Source of the DNA: Pseudomonas sp. B28(2017) | GTDB taxonomy: Bacteria > Pseudomonadota > Gammaproteobacteria > Pseudomonadales > Pseudomonadaceae | Assembly: GCF_002113025.1 (NCBI RefSeq) | Contig: NZ_NEJH01000004.1 | Span: 544,870-608,869, forward strand | Direction of reading: 5' to 3' | DNA length: 64,000 nucleotides | Shown here: piece by piece, positions 53,103-61,723 of the stretch | How the letters are laid out: every line of letters begins with the position of its first letter | Position numbering within the stretch: the stretch's first letter is position 1 | Notes under the pieces: model-generated | What the model was told of the DNA's origin: nothing | The model's database searches: none | The model's input: the letters and a program-made list of their open reading frames with translations, nothing else | Made by a program: the position numbers and the translations under genes

Positions 53103-53888
53103 TTACAGATTCTGCGTTACGAACGAGAGCATCTGGTCGGCGGTGGAGATCACCTTGGAGTTCATCTCGTAGGCGCGCTGGGTGGTGATCATGTTGACCA
53201 TCTCCTCAACGGTGCTGACGTTGGACGTTTCCAGAGTGTTCTGCAGCGTGGTGCCAAAACCGTTCAGCCCCGGTGTGCCGACTTGCGGCGCGCCACTGGC
53301 AGCGGTTTCCAGGAACAGGTTGTTGCCCACTGCCTGCAGGCCGGCCGGGTTGATGAAGTCGGCGGTTTGCAGGTTGCCGATCACCTGGGCAGCCGGGTTG
53401 CCGGCAACGGTGATAGACACGGTGCCGTCGCGACCGACCGTGAAGGTCTGCGCGTCGTTCGGAATGACAATGGCCGGTTCCAGGGCAAAGCCGCTGGCGT
53501 TCACGATCTGGCCGTTGGAGTCCAGGTGGAACGTACCGTCACGGGTATAGGACGTGGTGCCGTCCGGTTGCAGGATCTGGAAGAAACCGCGACCGTCGAT
53601 GGCCATGTCCAGTGGCTGCTCAGTGGTTTGCAGGCTGCCGGCGGTGAAATTTTTCTGGGTGCCGACGATGCGTACACCGGTACCCAGTTGCAGTCCCGAC
53701 GGCAGTTCGCTGTCCTGGGTCGACTGGGCGCCTGGTTGACGCTTGATCTGGTAGAGCAAGTCCTGGAACTCGGCGCGGTCACGTTTGAAACCCGTGGTCG
53801 ACACGTTCGCCAGGTTGTTGGAAATGGTGGTCAGGTTGGTGTCCTGGGCGGACAGGCCTGTTTTGGCAACCCATAGAGCCGGAAGCAT
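53103..53888 (-). CDS. flgG: Flagellar distal rod protein FlgG
   Basis: 261 aa, standard length. Begins MLPALWVAKTGLSAQDTNLT, with NLANVSTTGFKRDRAEFQDL, and ends with the Flg_bbr domain (EEMVNMITTQRAYEMNSKVI). Main component of the distal rod. It follows flgF by 45 bp. Confidence 0.98.
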   Translation of the reverse strand: MLPALWVAKTGLSAQDTNLTTISNNLANVSTTGFKRDRAEFQDLLYQIKRQPGAQSTQDSELPSGLQLGTGVRIVGTQKNFTAGSLQTTEQPLDMAIDGRGFFQILQPDGTTSYTRDGTFHLDSNGQIVNASGFALEPAIVIPNDAQTFTVGRDGTVSITVAGNPAAQVIGNLQTADFINPAGLQAVGNNLFLETAASGAPQVGTPGLNGFGTTLQNTLETSNVSTVEEMVNMITTQRAYEMNSKVISTADQMLSFVTQNL

Positions 53889-53933
53889 TCGATTCTCCTC
53901 GTGCGCCTGTTTTACGGCGCGACGTTCTGATAA

Positions 53934-54674
53934 TTAGCTGATCTGCAAGACCCGAGCCATGGCCTGGTCATCGTCCTTGGCGGTGTTCATCATCTTGATG
54001 TGCAGCTCGAACTGCTTGGACAAGGCCAGTACCGAGGTCATCTCTTCCACGGCATTGACGTTGCTCGACTCAAGGAACCCGGACACCAGCTTGACGCCCG
54101 CATCAGCCTGCGCCGGCTTGCCGTCCTTGGTGTGGATCGAACCATCCAGGCCTTTGGTCATGTTCTTGAGGTCCGGGTTGACCAGCTTGATGCGGTCGAC
54201 TTCAGCCATCACCCGGGGACCTTCGCCCATCGCGCGGATGCTGATGGTGCCGTCTTCACCGACTTCGATCTGCTGCTCCGGCGGCACGGCAATCGGCCCG
54301 CCATTGCCCATGACCGGCATGCCGTTGCCGGCGCGCAACACACCCAGGGCGTCAACGTTCAGGCTGCCGGTGCGCACGTAGCTTTCACCGCCATCGGGGG
54401 TCTGCACGGCAATCCAGCCATTGCCTTGCACGGCAACGTCAAGGTCGCGGCCGGTTTCCACCAGTGAGCCCGGGGAGAAATCGGTGGCCGGGCGTTCGGA
54501 CATGGCAAACGCACGCGCCGGAAAGCTGTCACCGAACACCGGCATCGAACGGGCCTGCTCCAGGTCTTTCTGGAAGCCGTTGGTGGAGATGTTCGCGAGG
54601 TTGTTGGCATGAGCCTTTTGCGCCAGTGCATTCTGGCTGGCGCCGGTCATTGCCACATAAAGGTACTTGTCCAC
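53934..54674 (-). CDS. flgF: Flagellar proximal rod protein FlgF
   Basis: 246 aa from the GTG at 54674, chosen because it begins VDKYLYVAMTGASQNALAQK and has an AGAGGA ribosome site. N- and C-terminal rod domains are intact (ANNLANISTNGFQKDLEQAR, VEEMTSVLALSKQFELHIKM). First gene of flgFGHIJKL with a sigma-54 site 57 bp upstream. flgBCDE, adjacent in P. aeruginosa, are not in this window. Confidence 0.97.
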   Translation of the reverse strand: MDKYLYVAMTGASQNALAQKAHANNLANISTNGFQKDLEQARSMPVFGDSFPARAFAMSERPATDFSPGSLVETGRDLDVAVQGNGWIAVQTPDGGESYVRTGSLNVDALGVLRAGNGMPVMGNGGPIAVPPEQQIEVGEDGTISIRAMGEGPRVMAEVDRIKLVNPDLKNMTKGLDGSIHTKDGKPAQADAGVKLVSGFLESSNVNAVEEMTSVLALSKQFELHIKMMNTAKDDDQAMARVLQIS

Positions 54675-54730
54675 ACTCTTTCCTCTGCCTGCCGGACGTT
54701 TGCCGTCCACTGCTGTACTGCTGAGCCATA

Positions 54731-54746
54731 AGCAATTTGCAGACCA
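54731..54746 (-). promoter_or_regulatory. Sigma-54 promoter of flgFGHIJKL
   Basis: Minus-strand TGGTCTGCAAATTGCT has exact GG-N10-GC spacing and a perfect TTGCT -12 box. It is 57 bp before the flgF start. Confidence 0.78.
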
Positions 54747-54860
54747 ACTTGTTTTTGGCGGCGCGAGGCCCGGCAAACAAAGGACTTGAAGGGTTCAGAG
54801 GGGATTGGTGATTTGTATCGGAGACGAAAAACCGGCGGTGTCATGCCGCTGGGTGGCAAG

Positions 54861-54921
54861 TGCCGGCCTCTTGAGTGACTGAACTGTCGCTTTCGCGAGC
54901 AAGCCCGCGATGAGGCCGGCA
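54861..54921. repeat. REP-like inverted repeat after phhR
   Basis: TGCCGGCCTC and GAGGCCGGCA form a perfect 10-bp stem around a loop that contains TCGCTTTCGCGAGCAAGCCC, a degenerate REP core. It begins 11 bp past the phhR stop and may act as a transcript end. Confidence 0.7.
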
Positions 54922-54931
54922 CAGATAAAAG

Positions 54932-56491
54932 CTAAGACTCAGTCTTGCCCACCTCATACTCGCGCAACTTGTTGGCAATGGTGGTATGCGAAACCCCCAG
55001 GCGCTTGCCCAGTTGCCGACTGCTCGGATGCTCGGAATACAACCGCTCCAGCACGGCCTTCTCGAAACGCCCGACGATTTCATCCAGCCCGCCCTCCAGC
55101 GAAAAATCGCCAAGCGGCTGACGCACGCCATAATCCGGCAAACGAATATGCTCGGCCTTGACCGTGCCACCGTCGCACAGGGAAACCGCCTGGAACAGCA
55201 CATTCTCCAGTTGCCGCACGTTACCCGGCCAATGGTAATGACTGAGCCGCTCCATGGCCGCCGGCGCCAGCTTTGGCAACGAGCAGCCGATCTGCCGACT
55301 GGCCTGATCGAGGAAGTGCTCCACCAGCGGCGTCAAGCCGTCGAGGCATTCGCGCAACGGCGGGATGTGCAGCGACAACACATTCAAGCGGTGATAGAGG
55401 TCCTGGCGGAACTCGCCGCGAGCACACAATTCGGAGAGGTCGACCTGAGTCGCGCAGATCACTCGCACGTCAAGGTAGACCTCTTCATCGCTGCCCACAC
55501 GGCGGAAGCAACCGTCCTGCAAAAAGCGCAGCAATTTCACCTGCAAGCGCGGGCTCATTTCTCCGACGCCATCGAGAAACAGCGTACCGCCCGCCGTCAA
55601 CTCCAGCAGCCCGAGCTTGCCTTCGGCCCGCGCCCCTTCAAAGGCACCGGGGCCGTAACCGAACAGTTCCGTCTCGGCCATGGACTCAGGCAGACCGGCA
55701 CAATTGAGCGCCATCAACGGCGACTGCCCACGAGGACTGGCCAGATGGCAGGCCCGCGCCAGCAACTCTTTGCCGGTGCCGGTTTCCCCTTCGATCAAAA
55801 GCGGTGCATCCAGCGGCGCCATGCGCCGCGCTTCGCGAACTACCGCGGCCATCACTTTCGAGCTCTGAAAGATGCTGTCGAAGCCCCGCAGTTCCTGCTT
55901 GCGCACGTTGTAGATGCGCTCGCCCACCCGGTCGGCGCGGTGCAGCGTCAGCACCGCACCGGCCATGGCTTCGCTGTCGTCGTGCTCCGATTGCAAGGGC
56001 GCGATGTCGGCCAGAAACACATCCCCCTTGACCTTGACCCGCAGCCCATTGATCCGCGATTTGTTGGCGCGCACCAGTTCCGGTAAATCGAAATCTTCGG
56101 CGTACCGCGACAGGGGAATACCCGGCACCTCGTCGACCCGCACTCCGAGCAACTGCGCCGCTGCCCGGTTGGCCGCGACAATGGAACCGCCCATGTCGAT
56201 CGACAGCACCGGAAACTCCAGCGCACCGAGCAGTGCATTGAGCTCCATGTGCCGACGCTCGCTGGGCATCAGCCCTACACGCTTGACGCCAAAGACCCCG
56301 GCAATCGCTTCGAATTTCGGACGCAAGGCCTGGAACTGAATGTTGATCAGGTTCGGGCAATGCAGGTAGATGGCGTTGCCATGCTCACCGCCCACCTCAC
56401 CTCGGGCCACGTTGATCCCGTACTCCACCAACAGATTGAGAATGTCGCGCAGGATGCCTATGCGGTTCTGGCAGTGGACTTTGATACGCAT
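54932..56491 (-). CDS. phhR: Aromatic amino acid regulator PhhR (TyrR family)
   Basis: 519 aa from the ATG at 56491. ACT domain (about 1-70), PAS domain (about 85-190), AAA+ domain with Walker A GETGTGK at 235-241, and a Fis/TyrR-type HTH (QLGKRLGVSHTTIANKLREY). The sigma-54 contact loop reads GAFEGA (282-287) instead of GAFTGA, as in regulators that work with sigma-70. It activates phhABC in response to phenylalanine/tyrosine. Divergent from phhA. Confidence 0.96.
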   Translation of the reverse strand: MRIKVHCQNRIGILRDILNLLVEYGINVARGEVGGEHGNAIYLHCPNLINIQFQALRPKFEAIAGVFGVKRVGLMPSERRHMELNALLGALEFPVLSIDMGGSIVAANRAAAQLLGVRVDEVPGIPLSRYAEDFDLPELVRANKSRINGLRVKVKGDVFLADIAPLQSEHDDSEAMAGAVLTLHRADRVGERIYNVRKQELRGFDSIFQSSKVMAAVVREARRMAPLDAPLLIEGETGTGKELLARACHLASPRGQSPLMALNCAGLPESMAETELFGYGPGAFEGARAEGKLGLLELTAGGTLFLDGVGEMSPRLQVKLLRFLQDGCFRRVGSDEEVYLDVRVICATQVDLSELCARGEFRQDLYHRLNVLSLHIPPLRECLDGLTPLVEHFLDQASRQIGCSLPKLAPAAMERLSHYHWPGNVRQLENVLFQAVSLCDGGTVKAEHIRLPDYGVRQPLGDFSLEGGLDEIVGRFEKAVLERLYSEHPSSRQLGKRLGVSHTTIANKLREYEVGKTES

Positions 56492-56632
56492 AAAAAGGGC
56501 CCAAACAGTGAAGGACGAGGCCAATGGCAGTGAATTTTCTGCGTGGGCGCTCAGATAGTCGTCAAGATTATGTGACAGGAAAGACGCTTTTCAAACCCGA
56601 AAATCTCAGCCAGTGCGCGACAGGCAATCGTT

Positions 56633-56650
56633 CGTAACGAAAACTTTACG
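56633..56650. promoter_or_regulatory. PhhR/TyrR box between phhR and phhA
   Basis: CGTAACGAAAACTTTACG fits the TyrR-family operator TGTAAA-N6-TTTACA with three mismatches and dyad symmetry. It lies about 140 bp upstream of each gene, within the 280-bp divergent region. Confidence 0.6.
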
Positions 56651-56771
56651 ATTATCGAGGAGTTTTCCTGCGCGTGACGCCCGGCAACTGCTGCAACGGT
56701 GCAATTCATGGGGTATTTCTAGGTCTATAGCAGCACATAACAAGAACGAATCCCCCTAGCAGGAGAGCAGC

Positions 56772-57557
56772 ATGAAGCAGACGCAATACGTGGCTCGCGA
56801 GCCCGATGCGCAAGGTTTTATCGACTACCCCGCCGAAGAACACGCGGTGTGGAACACGCTGATCACTCGTCAACTGAAAGTGATCGAAGGGCGTGCGTGC
56901 CAGGAGTATCTGGACGGTATCGAAAAACTCGGTCTGCCCCACGACCGCATTCCTCAACTCGGCGAAATCAACAAGGTCCTCGGTGAAACCACCGGCTGGC
57001 AGGTTGCCCGGGTTCCGGCACTGATTCCCTTCCAGACCTTTTTCGAATTGCTGGCCAGCAAGCAGTTTCCAGTGGCGACCTTTATTCGCACCCGCGAAGA
57101 GCTGGACTACCTGCAAGAGCCGGACATTTTCCACGAGATCTTTGGCCACTGCCCGTTGCTGACCAACCCCTGGTTCGCTGAATTCACCCACACCTACGGC
57201 AAGCTCGGCCTCAAGGCGACCAAGGAAGAACGCGTGTACCTGGCGCGCCTGTACTGGATGACCATCGAGTTCGGCCTGCTCGACACCCCGCAAGGCCTGC
57301 GCATCTACGGCGGCGGCATCCTGTCCTCACCGAAAGAGACCGTCTACAGCCTGTCGAACGAGCCTGAACACCAAGCCTTCGACCCGCTGGAATGCATGCG
57401 CACGCCGTACCGCATCGACATCCTGCAACCCCTGTATTTCGTTCTGCCGAACCTCAAGCGCCTGTTCGACCTGGCCCACGAAGACATCATGGGCATGGTC
57501 AAGCAAGCGATGCAGATGGGTCTGCACACACCGAAATTTCCGCCAAAGGCTGCGTGA
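56772..57557 (+). CDS. phhA: Phenylalanine-4-hydroxylase
   Basis: 261 aa, the bacterial length. The iron ligands H121 and H126 are in FHEIFGHCPLL. It hydroxylates phenylalanine to tyrosine with tetrahydropterin. ATG preceded by AGGAGAG. First gene of phhABC. Confidence 0.98.
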   Translation: MKQTQYVAREPDAQGFIDYPAEEHAVWNTLITRQLKVIEGRACQEYLDGIEKLGLPHDRIPQLGEINKVLGETTGWQVARVPALIPFQTFFELLASKQFPVATFIRTREELDYLQEPDIFHEIFGHCPLLTNPWFAEFTHTYGKLGLKATKEERVYLARLYWMTIEFGLLDTPQGLRIYGGGILSSPKETVYSLSNEPEHQAFDPLECMRTPYRIDILQPLYFVLPNLKRLFDLAHEDIMGMVKQAMQMGLHTPKFPPKAA

Positions 57558-57662
57558 ACCGCGACTTTTGCTGACAAGTGAGTCTGTCAGTCACCGTCGC
57601 TTTGGTTTAGCGTGACGGAACTGTCGACCGATATAAAAACACTCGATTTCAGGAACCACACC

Positions 57663-58019
57663 ATGTCCACTTTGAACCAAGCCCATTGCGAAGCCTGCCG
57701 CGCCGACGCCCCACAAGTCAGCGATGAAGAACTGCCGATCCTGATCAAGCAGATCCCGGACTGGAACATCGAAGTACGCGACAGCATCATGCAACTGGAA
57801 AAGGTCTTCCTGTTCAAGAACTTCAAACATGCCCTGGCCTTCACCAACGCCGTCGGTGAAATCTCCGAAGCCGAAGGCCACCACCCGGGCCTGCTGACCG
57901 AGTGGGGCAAAGTGACCGTGACCTGGTGGAGCCACTCGATCAAGGGTCTGCACCGTAACGACTTCATCATGGCCGCGCGCACCGACGAAGTGGCGAAGGA
58001 CGCCGAGGGCCGCAAATAA
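57663..58019 (+). CDS. phhB: Pterin-4a-carbinolamine dehydratase
   Basis: 118 aa from the ATG at 57663 with AGGAA upstream. The signature [20 protein letters not shown] with the catalytic His pair is present. It recycles the pterin cofactor of PhhA. The TAA overlaps the phhC start by one base. Confidence 0.97.
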   Translation: MSTLNQAHCEACRADAPQVSDEELPILIKQIPDWNIEVRDSIMQLEKVFLFKNFKHALAFTNAVGEISEAEGHHPGLLTEWGKVTVTWWSHSIKGLHRNDFIMAARTDEVAKDAEGRK

Positions 58020-59212
58020 TGCATTTCGACGCCATCGGTCGAGTACCTGGCGACCCGATTCTGGGCCTGATGGAGGCCTATGCGCAGGACCCGAACCCGC
58101 GCAAGTTCGATTTGGGCGTGGGCGTCTACAAGGACGCCCAGGGCCTGACGCCGATTCTTGAATCGGTGAAGCTTGCCGAGCAACGCCTGGTGGAGCGTCA
58201 ATCCACCAAGACCTACATCGGTGGTCACGGCGAGCCTGCGTTCGGCAAGGCCATCAATGAACTGGTGCTGGGCGCCGATTCGAAACTGATCAGCGCACAA
58301 CGCGCCGGCGCCACCCAGACGCCCGGCGGCACTGGTGCGTTGCGCCTGAGCGCGGACTTCATCGCCCAATGCCTGCCAGGCCGCGGCGTGTGGTTGAGCA
58401 ACCCGACCTGGCCAATCCACGAAAGCATTTTCGCGGCCGCCAAGGTCAAGGTCAGCCACTACCCCTACGTCGGCAGTGACAACCGCCTCGACGTCGATGG
58501 CATGCTGGCGGCGCTCAATGAAGCCCCCAAGGGCGACGTGGTCTTGCTGCACGCCTGCTGCCACAACCCGACCGGTTTCGACCTGTCCCACGACGACTGG
58601 CAGCGGGTGCTGGAGGTAGTACGCAAGCGCGAATTACTGCCACTGATCGACTTCGCGTATCAAGGATTCGGCGATGGCCTGGAACAGGATGCCTGGTCGA
58701 CCCGGCTGTTCGCCGCCGAGTTGCCGGAACTGCTGATCACCAGTTCCTGTTCGAAGAACTTCGGCCTGTACCGCGACCGCACCGGTGCGCTGATTGTCTG
58801 CGCGAAAACCGCCGACAAGCTCACCGACATCCGCAGCCAGCTGGCCAACATCGCCCGCAACCTGTGGTCGACGCCGCCGGATCACGGTGCGGCCGTGGTC
58901 GCGACCATCCTCGGCGACCCGGAGCTGAAAAACCTCTGGACTGACGAAGTGGAAGGCATGCGCCTGCGTATCGCCCAACTGCGCAGCGGTCTGGTGGAGG
59001 CACTGGAGCCTCACGGTTTGCGCGAGCGCTTTGCGCATATTGGCGTGCAACGCGGGATGTTCTCCTACACCGGCCTGTCGCCGGATCAGGTCAAGCAACT
59101 GCGCGAGCACCACAGCGTGTACATGGTCAACTCCGGCCGGGCCAACGTTGCTGGCATTGATGCAACACGCCTGGATTTGCTGGCGGAAGCTATCGCCCAA
59201 GTCTGCAAATAG
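58019..59212 (+). CDS. phhC: Aromatic amino acid aminotransferase
   Basis: 397 aa fold-type I aminotransferase; PLP lysine K246 in SSCSKNFGLYRDRTG. With PhhA and PhhB it converts phenylalanine via tyrosine to 4-hydroxyphenylpyruvate. Start ATG overlaps the phhB stop (TAATG). A REPIN follows the stop. Confidence 0.97.
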   Translation: MHFDAIGRVPGDPILGLMEAYAQDPNPRKFDLGVGVYKDAQGLTPILESVKLAEQRLVERQSTKTYIGGHGEPAFGKAINELVLGADSKLISAQRAGATQTPGGTGALRLSADFIAQCLPGRGVWLSNPTWPIHESIFAAAKVKVSHYPYVGSDNRLDVDGMLAALNEAPKGDVVLLHACCHNPTGFDLSHDDWQRVLEVVRKRELLPLIDFAYQGFGDGLEQDAWSTRLFAAELPELLITSSCSKNFGLYRDRTGALIVCAKTADKLTDIRSQLANIARNLWSTPPDHGAAVVATILGDPELKNLWTDEVEGMRLRIAQLRSGLVEALEPHGLRERFAHIGVQRGMFSYTGLSPDQVKQLREHHSVYMVNSGRANVAGIDATRLDLLAEAIAQVCK

Positions 59213-59220
59213 TAGATCCC

Positions 59221-59313
59221 TTGTGGGAGCGGGCCTGCTCGCGAAAGCGGTGAATCAGTCGACACTAATCTCGACAGTTACCGCCTCTTCGCGAGCAGGC
59301 TCGCTCCCACAAT
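59221..59313. repeat. REPIN after phhC
   Basis: TTGTGGGAGCGGGCCTGCTCGCGAA is followed 45 bp later by TTCGCGAGCAGGCTCGCTCCCACAA, a symmetric pair of REP units. It may mark the transcript end of phhABC. Confidence 0.9.
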
Positions 59314-59471
59314 TGTTTTGCGCCACCCACACAATCCTGTCTATACAACCCCGCTCGTCGAAACAAATGGATATAAAAGTCTGTTTGTCATTTTCAGTGC
59401 GGTATCCTGCCCAAGCTTTTTAAAGCGCGGATCTACCAGATCTATCAACAGACTTAGCGAGGAGCGCAACC

Positions 59472-59603
59472 ATGCACGAGATTCCCAATCTCCCCTTCCC
59501 AAGCCTGCACGTACCTGAGCAGACACCCACGCAGCAAGCAGGAGCCCGAGAGCCCGAGCCGAAAGAAGCCACTGACAGCCGCCAGGCTGACAGCGAAGAC
59601 TGA
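59472..59603 (+). CDS. Short hypothetical protein, 43 aa
   Basis: An ATG at 59472 has GAGGAGCG about 5 nt upstream, unusually good for such a short ORF. The protein starts MHEIPNLPFPSLHVPEQTP and is hydrophilic with many Pro, Glu and Gln. I do not recognise a family. It lies in a 460-bp gap after phhC, with the next small ORF 73 bp downstream. Confidence 0.55.
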   Translation: MHEIPNLPFPSLHVPEQTPTQQAGAREPEPKEATDSRQADSED

Positions 59604-59675
59604 AACACCCGCGGCACAGACCGTGTGGAAAGCGCTAACATGCGCTTTCCACACTGCCTGAAACGAGCTGGCACC

Positions 59676-59873
59676 ATGACCGATGAACTCAACGAAACCT
59701 TTGATGAAAAGCAAGCCAGCGTCCTGATCGGCACTGCCGAGAAAATGATCGAGATCTGGTATCACCTCCCTCCTGAGAAACAAGCCGCTTTGCTCGCCCG
59801 CTTCGGCAACGAAGAAAATGCGCTGGCCGCCCTGGTCACCACGCAACTGGTCGCTCCCGTCAAACCTGAGTGA
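59676..59873 (+). CDS. Short hypothetical protein, 65 aa
   Basis: An ATG at 59676 starts MTDELNETFDEKQASVLIGT; amphipathic helices and a clear AEKMIEIWYHLPPEKQAAL stretch make it look like a real protein. Upstream in-frame ATGs exist at 59625 and 59640. No recognised domain. It precedes the MFS gene by 99 bp. Confidence 0.6.
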   Translation: MTDELNETFDEKQASVLIGTAEKMIEIWYHLPPEKQAALLARFGNEENALAALVTTQLVAPVKPE

Positions 59874-59972
59874 CACCTCCGGGCAAATAGTTTTACTTTT
59901 TCATAACCTGCGACCGTCCACACCGCTATCATAAGCAGCCTATCTATCCTGCTTTACCGTGGACCTTTACCC

Positions 59973-61172
59973 ATGCCTGAAAACCAGCGCCCCCTGACGG
60001 TCACGCTGCAAGTTGTTTCCATCGTCCTTTTCACCTTCATCGGCTACCTGAACATCGGCATTCCCTTGGCCGTATTGCCCGGTTACGTCCACAGCGACCT
60101 GGGCTTCGGTGCGGTGATCGCGGGCCTGGTGATCAGCGTGCAATACCTGGCCACTCTGCTCAGCCGCCCCTATGCCGGAAAGATCATCGACAACAAGGGC
60201 AGCAAACTGGCAGTGATGTATGGCCTGGCCGGTTGCGGCCTGAGCGGTGTGTTCATGCTGATCTCAGCCTGGACCCAGAGCCTGCCGACCTTGAGTCTGA
60301 TCAGCCTGTTGATCGGTCGTCTGGTCCTCGGCAGCGCGGAAAGCCTGGTGGGCTCGGGCTCGATTGGTTGGGGTATCGGCCGGGTCGGTGCGGCGAACAC
60401 CGCCAAAGTCATCTCCTGGAACGGTATCGCCAGCTACGGGGCACTGGCCGTCGGCGCGCCTCTGGGCGTGTTGATCGTCCATCAACTGGGCTTGTGGAGC
60501 ATGGGCGTCAGTATTGTGTTGCTGGCCGTGCTCGGTCTGCTGCTGGCCTGGCCGAAAACCGCCGCGCCGATCGTTGCCGGTGAGCGCCTGCCGTTCATGC
60601 ACGTGCTCGGACGGGTCTTCCCCCATGGCTGTGGCCTGGCCCTCGGCTCCATCGGTTTCGGCACCATAGCCACCTTCATTACCCTGTATTACGCCACGCG
60701 ACACTGGGATAACGCCGTGCTGTGCCTGAGCCTGTTCGGTGCCAGTTTCATCGGCGCGCGCTTGCTGTTCGGCAACCTGATCAACCGCCTCGGCGGCTTT
60801 CGCGTCGCCATTGCCTGCCTGTCAGTGGAAACCCTGGGATTACTGTTGCTGTGGCTGGCAACGGATGCCCATTGGGCGCTGGCGGGTGCGGCGCTGAGCG
60901 GCTTCGGCTTTTCGCTGGTGTTTCCGGCGCTGGGTGTGGAAGCGGTCAACCTGGTACCGGCCTCCAGCCGTGGCGCAGCCGTTGGCGCCTATTCGCTATT
61001 CATCGACTTGTCGCTAGGGATCACCGGGCCGCTCGCCGGGGCAATTGCAGCCGGGTTCGGTTTCGCTTCGATCTTCCTGTTCGCCGCCCTTGCCGCGTTG
61101 AGCGGATTGACGCTGAGCGTTTACCTGTACCGACAGGCACCGAAGCAACGCGAGGCGCGGGACGCCCGCTAG
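59973..61172 (+). CDS. MFS transporter (YhhS/YfcJ-like)
   Basis: 399 aa with about 12 membrane helices. Starts [20 protein letters not shown] and contains the MFS loop [15 protein letters not shown]. Similar to the UPF0226 group of efflux-type permeases; substrate unknown. Its stop lies 4 bp inside the end of arfB on the other strand, so the genes are convergent. Confidence 0.88.
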   Translation: MPENQRPLTVTLQVVSIVLFTFIGYLNIGIPLAVLPGYVHSDLGFGAVIAGLVISVQYLATLLSRPYAGKIIDNKGSKLAVMYGLAGCGLSGVFMLISAWTQSLPTLSLISLLIGRLVLGSAESLVGSGSIGWGIGRVGAANTAKVISWNGIASYGALAVGAPLGVLIVHQLGLWSMGVSIVLLAVLGLLLAWPKTAAPIVAGERLPFMHVLGRVFPHGCGLALGSIGFGTIATFITLYYATRHWDNAVLCLSLFGASFIGARLLFGNLINRLGGFRVAIACLSVETLGLLLLWLATDAHWALAGAALSGFGFSLVFPALGVEAVNLVPASSRGAAVGAYSLFIDLSLGITGPLAGAIAAGFGFASIFLFAALAALSGLTLSVYLYRQAPKQREARDAR

Positions 61173-61582
61173 AAATCGACCTTGCCGCGCCCGGCCTTGA
61201 TGTTGCCACGCTTGCTCTTGGATTCGAGGCGGCGGGTCTTCGAGCCGAGGGTCGGCTTGGTCGGACGACGCTTCTTCTCGACCTTGGTGGCACTGAGGAT
61301 CAGTTCGGTCAGCCGCAACAGCGCATCGGCGCGGTTCTGCTCCTGCGTCCGGTACTGCTGGGCCTTGATGATCAACACACCGTCACTGGTGATGCGGCTG
61401 TCGCGCAGCGCCAGCAGCCGTTCCTTGTAGAACTCGGGCAAGGACGACGCCGGAATGTCGAAGCGCAGGTGCACGGCACTGGAGACCTTGTTGACGTTCT
61501 GCCCACCCGCCCCTTGTGCACGAATGGCCGTCAACTCGATCTCGGCATCCGGCAGATGCACGTTGTTGGAAATGACCAGCAT
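61169..61582 (-). CDS. arfB: Alternative ribosome-rescue factor ArfB
   Basis: 137 aa from the ATG at 61582. The release-factor GGQ motif is at residues 26-28 ([13 protein letters not shown]), and the basic C-terminal tail ([14 protein letters not shown]) threads into the empty mRNA channel. It hydrolyses peptidyl-tRNA on stalled ribosomes. Confidence 0.95.
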   Translation of the reverse strand: MLVISNNVHLPDAEIELTAIRAQGAGGQNVNKVSSAVHLRFDIPASSLPEFYKERLLALRDSRITSDGVLIIKAQQYRTQEQNRADALLRLTELILSATKVEKKRRPTKPTLGSKTRRLESKSKRGNIKAGRGKVDF

Positions 61583-61675
61583 GGAAAAGCGTCCGTATTC
61601 AGAACCTGCAGGATACCGCGAATCAGATATCCAATATGCCGAAGATCCAATGTGGGACTTTTGTGAACCCCGAAA

Positions 61676-61708
61676 ACAACAAACCCGGCTCATGGCCGGG
61701 TCTGTTGT
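61676..61708 (-). terminator. Terminator after aroP
   Basis: ACAACA-ACCCGGC and GCCGGGT-TGTTGT form a 13-bp stem with one mismatch and a short loop. On the minus strand TTTT follows. It separates aroP from arfB. Confidence 0.7.
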
Positions 61709-61723
61709 CAGTGCGCTCTGCGC

